Assembly (NCBI RefSeq): GCF_900142265.1
Contig: NZ_FRAH01000006.1
Coordinates: forward strand, 1-64,000
Reading direction: 5' to 3'
DNA: 64,000 nt
From: Anaerotignum lactatifermentans DSM 14214
GTDB lineage: Bacteria > Bacillota > Clostridia > Lachnospirales > Anaerotignaceae
Below, in pieces: positions 17,942-25,688 of the stretch (positions are counted from its first letter, which is position 1; every line of letters starts with the position of its first letter). The notes under the pieces were generated by a model. That model saw only the letters and a list, made by a program, of their open reading frames with translations. It searched no databases and had not been told where the DNA came from. A program made the translations under genes and the position numbers.

Positions 17942-18480
17942 TAGTTAGCACCTCCGTTCGCTGCGACCCAGTCCAAAGCTTCCTGTGCACCAGCACAAAC
18001 AGCTCTGGAAGTAATGGTGGAGCTTGTGATGGGCACGATTTCGCCGCCGTCTTTTGTAACAGCTACGCTGCCGGATTTGCCAGTGAACTGTTCATAGAAA
18101 TCGGGTTCTGTTGCTTTTGCGCCCAGACCGGGTGTTTCGGAGTGGCCAGTTACACGCAGACCAGTGATCACACCGTCAGCGCCAACGCCAACCATTGTTT
18201 TTACAGCGCCGCCAAAGCCGCCGGGTTCTGTTGTCAGAACATAGCCGCCGTTGTCAGCCTGGTAAACAGCAGTGATTGTGCCTGTCAGTTCTGCATCTGT
18301 CAGCTGTTCAAAGCTGGATGCTTCAGGCATAACTGCCTGCATGGATTCGTTCAGTGTTTTTTCGTTCTGCAGTGCGATGGGTTCTGCTGTGATTTCAGAT
18401 ACCGCACCCAGGCAAGCCGCAGCAACTGCGGAAATAAGCAGAAGCACAACTGCGGGTTTTACAACTTCTTTTGTGTTCAT
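17941..18480 (-). CDS. rnfG: Rnf complex flavoprotein subunit RnfG
   Basis: The 179-residue RnfG has one N-terminal membrane helix (VKPAVVLLLISAVAAACLGAV) and an FMN-binding domain. GLRVTGHSETPGLG is conserved, and ITSSTITSRAV near residue 155 contains the Thr expected to carry covalent FMN. It overlaps rnfD by 4 bp. Confidence 0.93.
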   Translation of the reverse strand: MNTKEVVKPAVVLLLISAVAAACLGAVSEITAEPIALQNEKTLNESMQAVMPEASSFEQLTDAELTGTITAVYQADNGGYVLTTEPGGFGGAVKTMVGVGADGVITGLRVTGHSETPGLGAKATEPDFYEQFTGKSGSVAVTKDGGEIVPITSSTITSRAVCAGAQEALDWVAANGGAN

Positions 18481-19445
18481 GCTTTTTTCGCCTCCTTCAC
18501 TTTGGGCAGTGCACCGAAGATCTTAGGTTCTGTGAATCTTTCGATCAGAGGTACAGCCAGGTTCATAATCAGAATAGAGTAGGATACGCCTTCAGGGTAA
18601 CCACCGAAGATTCTGATAAGAGTGGTGATGATACCACAACCGATGGCAAAGATGATTTGACCTTTCGGTGTAACGGGGGAAGATGCATAGTCAGTTGCCA
18701 TGAAGAAAGCACCCAGCATCAGACCGCCGGTGAAGATTTCATAAACAGGTACGCGCAGACCTTTTCTGCCGATAGCAGCGGTCAGTACGAATACTGTCAG
18801 GATGTACAGTACAGGGATTCTCCAGCTGATAACGTGTTTTACCAGCAGGTAGATACCGCCGATGATCAGTGCAACAGCGCATGTTTCACCGATACAACCG
18901 CCGATGTTTGTACCCAGGATTACGTCTGTCAGACTTGCGTCGGGCATAGCACCTGTTTTCAGTGTAGCCAGAGGTGTTGCAACAGCAACAGCGTCAGCGC
19001 CGCTGAAACCAACAGGAGCTGTCCATGTTGTCATCGCTGTAGGATAGGAAGCCAACAGGAATGCTCTACCAGCCAGTGCAGGGTTGATGAAGTTCTGACC
19101 CAGACCACCAAAGAGCTGTTTTGCAAAAATGATAGCGAATGCTGCACCAACGATAGGCACCCAGATAGGAGCGCTTGCGGGCAGGTTCATTGCCAGCAGC
19201 AGACCTGTTACAACTGCGGACAGGTCACTGATAGTTACAGGTTTTTTCAGCAGTTTCTGATACAGCCATTCAAAGAATACGCTGGCTACGATGGAAACTG
19301 CGATCAGGATCAATGCAGGAATACCGAAGAAATAGATACCCATCGCTGTTGCAGGAATCAGCGCGATGATAACGTCACGCATGATGCTCTGAATGGATTC
19401 TTTAGAACGCACATGAGGGGTACCTGATACTACAAAATTAGCCAT
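18477..19445 (-). CDS. rnfD: Rnf complex membrane flavoprotein RnfD
   Basis: The 322-residue NqrB/RnfD-type membrane protein starts with SGTPHVRSKESIQSIMRDVIIAL, which is family-typical. VATPLATLK near residue 180 contains the Thr position expected for covalent FMN. RnfD is thought to couple electron flow to Na+ or H+ export. Confidence 0.93.
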   Translation of the reverse strand: MANFVVSGTPHVRSKESIQSIMRDVIIALIPATAMGIYFFGIPALILIAVSIVASVFFEWLYQKLLKKPVTISDLSAVVTGLLLAMNLPASAPIWVPIVGAAFAIIFAKQLFGGLGQNFINPALAGRAFLLASYPTAMTTWTAPVGFSGADAVAVATPLATLKTGAMPDASLTDVILGTNIGGCIGETCAVALIIGGIYLLVKHVISWRIPVLYILTVFVLTAAIGRKGLRVPVYEIFTGGLMLGAFFMATDYASSPVTPKGQIIFAIGCGIITTLIRIFGGYPEGVSYSILIMNLAVPLIERFTEPKIFGALPKVKEAKKA

Positions 19446-19463
19446 TCTTTACTCTCCCCCTTC

Positions 19464-20858
19464 TCAGTTCTTTTCAGCTTTGGCTTTTGCTTCAGCTTCC
19501 GCTTTTGCTCTTGCAGCAGCGGCTGCGGCAGCTTTTTTGCCTGCTTCGATTTTCTTAGTTGCGCGGATGGACTGTGCCAGCTGGCGTTTTGCGGGACATT
19601 CGTAAGAACAAGAACCACATTCGATACAATCCAGACCATGATGTTTTACGAAACCTTCGCCGTCGCCTTTCAGTGCGCACGCATTCAGCAGGAAAGGCTG
19701 CAGACCCATAGGGCAATGTTCTACGCATTTACCGCAACGGATACAGTTTCTTTCTTCAGGAATGAAAGCTTCTTCCTGTGTGAAGCACAGCAGACCAGAA
19801 GTGGTCTTAACGGAAGCAACATCCAGAGTATACAGGGTAGGACCCATCATAGGACCGCCGGCAATCAGTTTCACAGGAGCGTTTGCACCTTCGTTGAAAC
19901 CGCCGATAGCGTCTACCAGATCTCTCAGTGTCATACCGATTCTGATCTTGTAGTTACCGGGGTTTTTGATACCTTTACCGGAAACAGTTACGATTCTTCT
20001 CATCAGAGGTCTGCCTTTGCAGATTGCTCTTTCGATAGCAACAACGGTATCAACGTTGTCTACGATACAGCCAGCGCTAGCGGGCAGTGCACCGGATTTT
20101 ACTTCTCTCTTTGTGATCGCGTAAATCAGGTGTTTTTCAGAACCCTGAGGGAATTTGGTCACCAGAGGCTGAACAGTGATGTTGTCGATGCCTTCACAAG
20201 CCTTTGTCATGGATTCGATGGCTTTGGGCTTGTTCATTTCGATACCGATAACGCCTTTTGCACCGGGGTGCAGTTTCAGCATGATCTGCAGACCTTTTAC
20301 GATTCTTTCGGGTTCTTCCAGCATCAGACGGTAGTCGCATGTGAGGTAAGGTTCACATTCAGCTGCGTTGATGAGGATGTGATCGATCGGTGTGTCTTTG
20401 GGAGGGTTCAGTTTTACATGTGTGGGGAAGCCCGCACCACCCAGACCAACAACGCCGGCATCTTTGATAGCTGCCAGAATTTCTTCGTTGGACATGGTTG
20501 TGTAATCTCTGCCCTGGTTCAGACCTTCGATTTCTTCCATCTTGCCGTCGTTTTTGACAACGATGGATTTTACAGTTGCACCGCCGGGTACCAGCATGGG
20601 TCTAATGTCCACAACTTCACCAGATACGCTGGCAAAGATGGGAGAAGACATGAATGCAGGTGATTCAGCGATTTTCTGTCCTACTTTTACATGGTCGCCA
20701 ACTGCTACCAGAGGTTCACAAGGAGCCCCGATATGCTGGGACATAGGGTAGAACAACTCAGAGTTTTCTTTGGGGAGTATCACCTGAATGGGCTGCTCTG
20801 CGGACAGAGCTTTTCCATCGGGCGGGTGAACTCCACGTTTGAACGTTAAAGCTTGCAT
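19464..20858 (-). CDS. rnfC: Rnf complex NADH-binding subunit RnfC
   Basis: The 464-residue RnfC reduces NAD+ with electrons from the complex. An SLBB/NADH-FMN region includes GLGGAGFPTHVKLNP and is followed by two 4Fe-4S motifs, CIRCGKCVEHCPMGL and CIECGSCSYECP. The tail is a charged Ala/Lys/Glu-rich coil. ATG at 20858 has AGAGGGGGATAAT upstream; the 14 codons before it are leader. It is the first gene of rnfCDGEAB, the energy-conserving Fd:NAD+ oxidoreductase of anaerobes. Confidence 0.95.
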   Translation of the reverse strand: MQALTFKRGVHPPDGKALSAEQPIQVILPKENSELFYPMSQHIGAPCEPLVAVGDHVKVGQKIAESPAFMSSPIFASVSGEVVDIRPMLVPGGATVKSIVVKNDGKMEEIEGLNQGRDYTTMSNEEILAAIKDAGVVGLGGAGFPTHVKLNPPKDTPIDHILINAAECEPYLTCDYRLMLEEPERIVKGLQIMLKLHPGAKGVIGIEMNKPKAIESMTKACEGIDNITVQPLVTKFPQGSEKHLIYAITKREVKSGALPASAGCIVDNVDTVVAIERAICKGRPLMRRIVTVSGKGIKNPGNYKIRIGMTLRDLVDAIGGFNEGANAPVKLIAGGPMMGPTLYTLDVASVKTTSGLLCFTQEEAFIPEERNCIRCGKCVEHCPMGLQPFLLNACALKGDGEGFVKHHGLDCIECGSCSYECPAKRQLAQSIRATKKIEAGKKAAAAAAARAKAEAEAKAKAEKN

Positions 20859-20942
20859 ATTATCCCCCTCTGTCAAGTGATTTTTGCGTTTACAGCACAA
20901 AAGACAAGCATTTGGCTGGAAACGCTTGGTTTGGTTATACTT

Positions 20943-20971
20943 TATAAAAATATAGCTATATATAACAGCAA
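20943..20971 (-). promoter_or_regulatory. Candidate promoter of the rnf operon
   Basis: On the minus strand TTGCTG (20966-20971), 17-bp spacer, TTTATA (20943-20948), giving a leader of about 80 bases before rnfC. Several other AT-rich -10-like hexamers lie nearby, so the choice is tentative. Confidence 0.4.
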
Positions 20972-21289
20972 TATTTTAATACAAAAATAAGAAATTCACA
21001 ACATTTTTTTGCCAAAAAAACGGGAAAAATGCTTTTTTAAGCAAAATATGTGTTTCGTTACATCAAATTTTAAGATGTATTAAGATGTATTTAATTAGGA
21101 AGGAATTGTATTTTATGAAATCAATTCCCAGTTAGTTTGTATCCAAAATATTTTCTTCCCCTAAAGTGTACTATTATTATCTATAATTGTAAATGATAAT
21201 TTATTACCAACATTTCAGCTGGAAAACTGTAATGTTTTACAAAAAAACTGCCATTGTTCTCACAGAAATGTAAAACAATGGCATAAAAC
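20972..21289. other. AT-rich divergent region between rnf and rpoN
   Basis: No gene was seen. Two tandem copies of TTAAGATGTA lie at about 21069-21088, and runs of A and T dominate. Nothing supports a structured RNA. Confidence 0.5.
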
Positions 21290-21318
21290 TTGCTACTCAA
21301 ATTCCCCTGTGTTACAAT
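21290..21318 (+). promoter_or_regulatory. Promoter of rpoN
   Basis: TTGCTA (21290-21295), 17-bp spacer, TACAAT (21313-21318), 34 bp before the rpoN ATG. The site also excludes the upstream alternative start of the frame at 21290. Confidence 0.65.
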
Positions 21319-21352
21319 GAAATCAAAGTATAGAGGGAAGGAGGCGGAGGAT

Positions 21353-22711
21353 ATGGATCTTTCGCTGCAAATACAGCAAAAGCAGATTCTTTCCCAGCGG
21401 ATGCAGCAGTCCGTTGAGATATTGCAGATGAATACTCTGGCGTTATCAGAATACATTCGGGAAGTGGCGGAAGAAAATCCTCTGCTGGACTGGTCGGAGG
21501 AACGCCCTCTTTTGCTGGAGGACGAAAAACTGCTGCAAAAACTGGAATGGCTTCAGGAAAGCGATGAGCAGAACAGAGGTTTTTACCAGACAGAAATGGA
21601 TAACGAAAAAGAACGGGAAGACCTGCACTATGGCAAGAAGGAAGCCCAGAGTCTCAGGGAATACCTGCTCTTTCAGATCCATCTTTTGCCTGTATGTGAA
21701 AAGGAGAAAAAAGTGCTGAGTTTTCTGGCAGAAAGCACAGAAGAAAGCGGCTATCTGGAAACAGACGCCTTGGAAGCAGCCATGGAGCGTTATCATCTGG
21801 ATGAACAGAGGGCAGAGGAGATTTTAGGGCATTTGCAGAAGCTTGACCCGCCCGGCGTAGGTGCCAGAGATCTGAAGGAATGTCTGAAGATACAGCTCAT
21901 GCAGAAAGGCGCTTCTGTGGCAGCCCAGAACATTGTGGAGAATTATTTGGCGGATATTGCCAAAAACCGCATCTCCTATATTGCCAAGAAGCTGCATATA
22001 TCTATGGAAGAAATGGCGGAAGCCTTGGCGGAGATCCGCAGCTGTGCACCAAAGCCCGGCAGTGGTTTTGCCAATGACCGCCCGGTGGAATATGTGGTGC
22101 CCGATGTGTTTGTGGAACGCAGAGGGGGAGAGCTTTTGGTGAGTGTCAACAGTTCTCTGGTGCCAAGACTGTTTATCAGCCCCTCCTATCGGCAGATTTT
22201 GAAGGATGACCCTTCTAAAGATACCAAGGAATATGTTGCCCAGAAACTGCGGCAGGCAGAATGGGCAGTGCAGTGTGTAGGCAGACGAGAATCCACTTTG
22301 CTGGAAACGGCAAAACAGATTGTGGCAGTGCAGCGGGAATTTTTCCTTTCTCCCAATGGAGCACTGAAGCCTTTGCGAATGGTGGATGTGGCAGAAAAAA
22401 TGCAGGTGCATGAGTCCACCATCAGCCGTGCCGTAAAGGATAAATATCTCCAATGCGACAAAGGGGTATTTGCCTTGGGTGATTTCTTCTCCAAAGCCGT
22501 TGTCACCGATGGCGCTCAGAGCGTATCTGCCAATAGCGTACAAAAACAGCTGGCGGACATCATTGACGGCGAGGATAAGACCCATCCCCTTAGCGACAGA
22601 GAATTGACGGAAAAACTGGTGGCGCAGGGTGTACAGATTTCCCGCAGAACCGTAGCCAAGTATCGGGAAGCCATGGGCATCCCCGGTGCGTCAGGCAGAA
22701 AACAGTATTGA
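21353..22711 (+). CDS. rpoN: RNA polymerase sigma-54 factor RpoN
   Basis: The 452-residue sigma-54 needs AAA+ activators to open promoters of the -24/-12 class. Region I (LSLQIQQKQILSQRMQQSVEILQM) binds activators; the core-binding domain (QKLDPPGVGARDLKECL) and HTH (MVDVAEKMQVHESTISRAVKDKYLQC) follow. The RpoN box at the C-terminus reads ISRRTVAKYREAMGIP (usually ARRTVAKYRE). GGAAGGAGGCGGAGGAT precedes the ATG. No enhancer-binding protein gene is in the window. Confidence 0.94.
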   Translation: MDLSLQIQQKQILSQRMQQSVEILQMNTLALSEYIREVAEENPLLDWSEERPLLLEDEKLLQKLEWLQESDEQNRGFYQTEMDNEKEREDLHYGKKEAQSLREYLLFQIHLLPVCEKEKKVLSFLAESTEESGYLETDALEAAMERYHLDEQRAEEILGHLQKLDPPGVGARDLKECLKIQLMQKGASVAAQNIVENYLADIAKNRISYIAKKLHISMEEMAEALAEIRSCAPKPGSGFANDRPVEYVVPDVFVERRGGELLVSVNSSLVPRLFISPSYRQILKDDPSKDTKEYVAQKLRQAEWAVQCVGRRESTLLETAKQIVAVQREFFLSPNGALKPLRMVDVAEKMQVHESTISRAVKDKYLQCDKGVFALGDFFSKAVVTDGAQSVSANSVQKQLADIIDGEDKTHPLSDRELTEKLVAQGVQISRRTVAKYREAMGIPGASGRKQY

Positions 22712-22721
22712 AATAGAAAAC

Positions 22722-22765
22722 AGCCGGAAATTTTGGAAGAAAGCAGAAATTTCCGGTTTCTTTTT
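22722..22765 (+). terminator. Terminator of rpoN
   Basis: CCGGAAATTT and AAATTTCCGG form a 10-bp stem followed by TTTCTTTTT. Confidence 0.88.
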
Positions 22766-22792
22766 GGTTTGAGATAGAAAGAAGGTGGAAGT

Positions 22793-24211
22793 ATGGATGA
22801 GATTTTTCAGATACAACTGGATAAAACATCAGAAGTGCCGATGTATCGCCAGCTTGCCGACGCCATTGGCGCTTTGGCGGCAGATGGGCTTTTGCCTGCG
22901 GATAGCAAATTACCGCCCATTCGGAAAATGGCATCCCATTTCGGCGTCAATACGGTGACGATAGTAACGGCTTATAAATATCTGGAACAGAAGCAGATGG
23001 TGTATTCTCGGGTAGGAAGTGGTACCTATATTTCCCCTTTGCCTGTGGAAAAGGTGCCGGAGCCTGTGGCAAGACGAAATCTGCAATTGTTTGAAAAAAC
23101 ACCTGCGCTGGAACATGCCATCAACTTCACATTGTCATCCCTGCCAAACGAACTGTTTCCTGTGGATGCCTTCAAAAAAGCCTTTGATACAGTGCTGGAG
23201 CGGGAAAAAGGCGGCGCCTTCCGTTATACGGACAGTATGGGCTATCTGCCCCTGCGGGAGGAACTCTGCCGTTATCTGGCGTCTTTTGGTATCCATACGG
23301 CGGCGGAACATTTGCAGATTATTTCCGGTGCCCAGCAGGGTATCGACATCATGTCCAAAGCCATTTTGCGGTATGGAGATGTGGTTTTTGTGGAAAGCCC
23401 TACTTTCTATGGTGCGGCAGGGGCATTCCTGTCCAGAGGGGCAAAACTCATCGGCATCCCCATGGAAGCGGACGGCATGGAGATGGAGGCCCTGAAAAAC
23501 TATCTGAAGCTGTACCATCCTCGTTTTATCTATATGATGGCATATTTCCAGACACCTACAGGTGTTTCTTATTCCATGGAGAAAAAACGCCGCCTGCTGG
23601 AACTGGCGGAAAAATACGATACGTATATCATTGAGGAAGATGACTTTTACGATTTCCATTATAGCAGGGAAATCCCGCTTCCTCTGAAAGCATTGGACTA
23701 TAAGAATCGCGTCATTTACATCAAGAGTTTTTCCAAGATTCTCATGCCCGGTCTGCGTATGGGGTTGATGGTACTGCCAAAGAAAGTCCGTCATGCGGTT
23801 ATGGAAGCCAAGTATACCACGGATATTTCCACATCTGGGTTCATCCAGAAATCCTTGGAGGAATATCTCCGGGTCAATGGCTGGGAAGCTCATGGAAAAC
23901 AGGTGCGCCAGTATGGCAGCGGCAAATACCGCAAAGCTGTTTCCATGGCAAAGAAGTATCTTTTGCCAAAAGGTGCGTCTTTCGCTCTGCCCGATGGAGG
24001 CGTGAGCCTGTGGGTGCGTCTGCCTGATGGGGTGGATGCGGAAGTGTTCTGCAATCGGGCATTGGAGAAAAATGTGCTGGTTTCTCCCGGCAGTCAGTTC
24101 TTCATCGAAGAGGGAACAGGCAGTCATGTGCGCCTCAGCTTCGCGGGACTCACTGACGATAAAATCGAAGTGGGCATGAAGCGTATAGGAGAAGTGCTGG
24201 GAGAGTTGTAA
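22793..24211 (+). CDS. MocR-type GntR regulator / aminotransferase fusion
   Basis: The 472-residue protein fuses an N-terminal GntR winged helix (residues ~10-75, PMYRQLADAIGALAADGLLPADSKLPPIRKMASHFGVN) to a fold-type I PLP aminotransferase domain (residues ~105-472). IISGAQQGIDIM, EEDDFYDFHY and IKSFSKILMPGLRMG, with the likely PLP lysine, are visible. Such MocR regulators (PdxR, GabR) sense PLP or amino-group donors. No PLP or GABA genes adjoin, so the target is unknown. It could instead be an aminotransferase in practice. Confidence 0.88.
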   Translation: MDEIFQIQLDKTSEVPMYRQLADAIGALAADGLLPADSKLPPIRKMASHFGVNTVTIVTAYKYLEQKQMVYSRVGSGTYISPLPVEKVPEPVARRNLQLFEKTPALEHAINFTLSSLPNELFPVDAFKKAFDTVLEREKGGAFRYTDSMGYLPLREELCRYLASFGIHTAAEHLQIISGAQQGIDIMSKAILRYGDVVFVESPTFYGAAGAFLSRGAKLIGIPMEADGMEMEALKNYLKLYHPRFIYMMAYFQTPTGVSYSMEKKRRLLELAEKYDTYIIEEDDFYDFHYSREIPLPLKALDYKNRVIYIKSFSKILMPGLRMGLMVLPKKVRHAVMEAKYTTDISTSGFIQKSLEEYLRVNGWEAHGKQVRQYGSGKYRKAVSMAKKYLLPKGASFALPDGGVSLWVRLPDGVDAEVFCNRALEKNVLVSPGSQFFIEEGTGSHVRLSFAGLTDDKIEVGMKRIGEVLGEL

Positions 24212-24236
24212 GAAAAAAAGAAAGGTTAGTATACAT

Positions 24237-24626
24237 AAGCGAATTTCCTTTAAGAAAACATACCCAATAAAATCTCCGTAAAAATCAAAACCACTAGTAA
24301 ACTAGTGGTTTGATCAACCCCTAGAAGGGGTATTACGTGCCAACCCCTAAAAGGGGCATCGAAAAATATCATCGCATTTATTTGCACTGCAACCTGTAAA
24401 CAGGTACTATAATTGAGAATACAGTATGTTAATTTAATATTGCATATCTATCCTTCATTTGATAATTAGTAAATCCATAGTAATTATCATTCAAAAAAAA
24501 TATACTAAAGTATTTTATTTACCCCTAGTAGAACTAGGGGTTTTGTTAAGCTAAAGCACCCAATAAGAAAGCTGAAATCCTCTGTTAAGGATTTCAGCTT
24601 TTTGTTTTCTTATGAAGATGCCCCTT
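24237..24626 (-). repeat. Dispersed ~115-bp repeat, copy B, split by a 283-bp element
   Basis: Read on the minus strand, 24626-24564 and 24280-24237 together match the consensus of copies C and E: AGGGGCATCTTCATAAGAAAAC, the AAGCTGAAATCC hairpin, then TATGTTTTCTTAAAGG. The 283-bp element at 24281-24563 separates them within the AT-rich segment right after the hairpin. The hairpin can act as a terminator for neighbouring genes. Confidence 0.75.
24281..24563 (-). mobile_element. 283-bp palindrome-rich element (IS200/IS605-like MITE), copy 1
   Basis: This is a near-identical inverted copy of 33956-34238 (about three substitutions seen in 283 bp). It codes for nothing. Hairpins include AACCACTAGT/ACTAGTGGTT, CCCCTAGAAGGGG, CCCCTAAAAGGGG, CCTGTAAACAGG and CCCCTAGTAGAACTAGGGG. 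The terminal AACCAC...GTGGTT followed by TGAT resembles the right end of the IS200-type element at 303-330. No target duplication is seen, as expected for that family. The family link is an inference. Confidence 0.7.
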
Positions 24627-24644
24627 ACGTGTACCAGCCTGTTT

Positions 24645-24986
24645 TTATCGGGAATACGTCAAAAAGCGGAAAAGAAGCTCAATGGCAAGGAATATCACAA
24701 AAGATATGCCGCAGAGGATGCTGTCGTTTTTCAGCTGTCGTTGGTATGTTTCCCAACTTTCGTTAGCATCCACCCGAATGTCGATTCCCTTGCGACGGAG
24801 AAAAACATCCAGAAAAAGCTGTATGAACATACAAATCATAGAAGCACAAAACAGAATCATTTGCAGTATGCCATCAGGAGCCAGCAACGAAATACCCAAG
24901 AGAAACAATCCTGCTTTGATAATTCCCCGGCGCAGTATATTTTTTTGAAAATCAGATGTCTTTTCTAAGGTTTCTTTTGTCAGCAT
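24645..24986 (-). CDS. Small membrane protein of unknown function
   Basis: The 113-residue protein has two to three hydrophobic segments (GIIKAGLFLLGISLLAPDG, LQMILFCASMICMFIQLFL, DSILCGISFVIFLAIELLFRFL) with a charged loop (RRKGIDIRVDANESWETYQRQ) between them. GAAAGGAC lies upstream of the ATG at moderate distance. It follows the next gene by 6 bp on the same strand, so the two form an operon. I do not recognise the family. Confidence 0.6.
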   Translation of the reverse strand: MLTKETLEKTSDFQKNILRRGIIKAGLFLLGISLLAPDGILQMILFCASMICMFIQLFLDVFLRRKGIDIRVDANESWETYQRQLKNDSILCGISFVIFLAIELLFRFLTYSR

Positions 24987-24992
24987 GCGCTC

Positions 24993-25244
24993 TCACTGTC
25001 CTTTCGTTTCTTTGGTGTTCCAATGAAAATAAGCTGCCAGTTCCTTCTGATAAATGATGCCAAGCTCTATGAGCATAGACGCAATGATTACCACAATCAG
25101 CGGAATAGGCAGATATCGATATTTTTCCGCCCAGTATGTGCTAGAAAGTGCGTCTGTGTAGGCATGGAGATAGGCAAAACCCCAGATGAGTGTCAGTATC
25201 AATAGGTTCAAAGTGACGGCGAGAACACCAGCAATACTTTTCAT
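24993..25244 (-). CDS. Small membrane protein of unknown function
   Basis: The 83-residue protein has two hydrophobic segments (IAGVLAVTLNLLILTLIWGFAYL and LPIPLIVVIIASMLIELGIIY). ATG at 25244 follows AAAGGGGGATTTGT; nine residues further upstream are also open but lie over this site. It is the first gene of the two-gene unit with 24645-24986 and is divergent from alaS. Family not recognised. Confidence 0.6.
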   Translation of the reverse strand: MKSIAGVLAVTLNLLILTLIWGFAYLHAYTDALSSTYWAEKYRYLPIPLIVVIIASMLIELGIIYQKELAAYFHWNTKETKGQ

Positions 25245-25345
25245 ACAAATCCCCCTTTTCATAAAAAACAATGCCCTTTTTTCGATGATACCATAAGGCG
25301 CATAGGCTGCATATGGTGATTTTTACCGGAAAAGGGCGGTTTTTC

Positions 25346-25374
25346 TTGACAAAGTGACAGGGCATGTCTATAAT
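25346..25374 (+). promoter_or_regulatory. Promoter of alaS
   Basis: TTGACA (25346-25351), 17-bp spacer, TATAAT (25369-25374): a perfect consensus sigma-A promoter, about 315 bp before the alaS ATG and just before the T-box leader. Confidence 0.92.
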
Positions 25375-25380
25375 CTAATT

Positions 25381-25640
25381 GTATTTTTATATGGAAACAA
25401 GCCAAGAAAAGAAGGAGTACGCAAAGGGTGGACGTTTCAGAGAGGAAATCACTGGTGGAAGATTTCCCGCAGCACATTGCCGAAGCAGTCTTTTCGGGTA
25501 AGAACCACAGCTCTTTGGCGGAAAGAGAAGTATGTCAAAGCGTATGCCTGCGTTAAAGGCTTCGAGTGACGTCCGCTTGGGCGTAACAAGGGTGGTACCA
25601 CGGTGAATTCGTCCCTGACTTTTGTCAGGGGCTTTTTTAT
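25381..25640 (+). promoter_or_regulatory. T-box riboswitch of alaS
   Basis: The T-box sequence GGGTGGTACCACGG lies at about 25590-25603 and is followed by the terminator GTCCCTGAC/GTCAGGGGC plus TTTTTT (25611-25640). Uncharged tRNA-Ala pairing with the GGTGGTACC bulge would form the antiterminator and allow alaS transcription. The long upstream leader holds Stem I; I did not fold it, so the Ala specifier codon is not assigned. Confidence 0.88.
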
Positions 25641-25688
25641 TTTCCGGGTATCCTGTGAACAGATTGAAAATATTTAAGGAGGTAAGAT

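Noticed and set aside
24281-24563. CRISPR-like array (repeated CCCCTA...AGGGG units)
   Set aside because: The units are hairpins of differing sequence with no regular spacers and no cas genes anywhere in the window; the whole block occurs as one 283-bp unit elsewhere.
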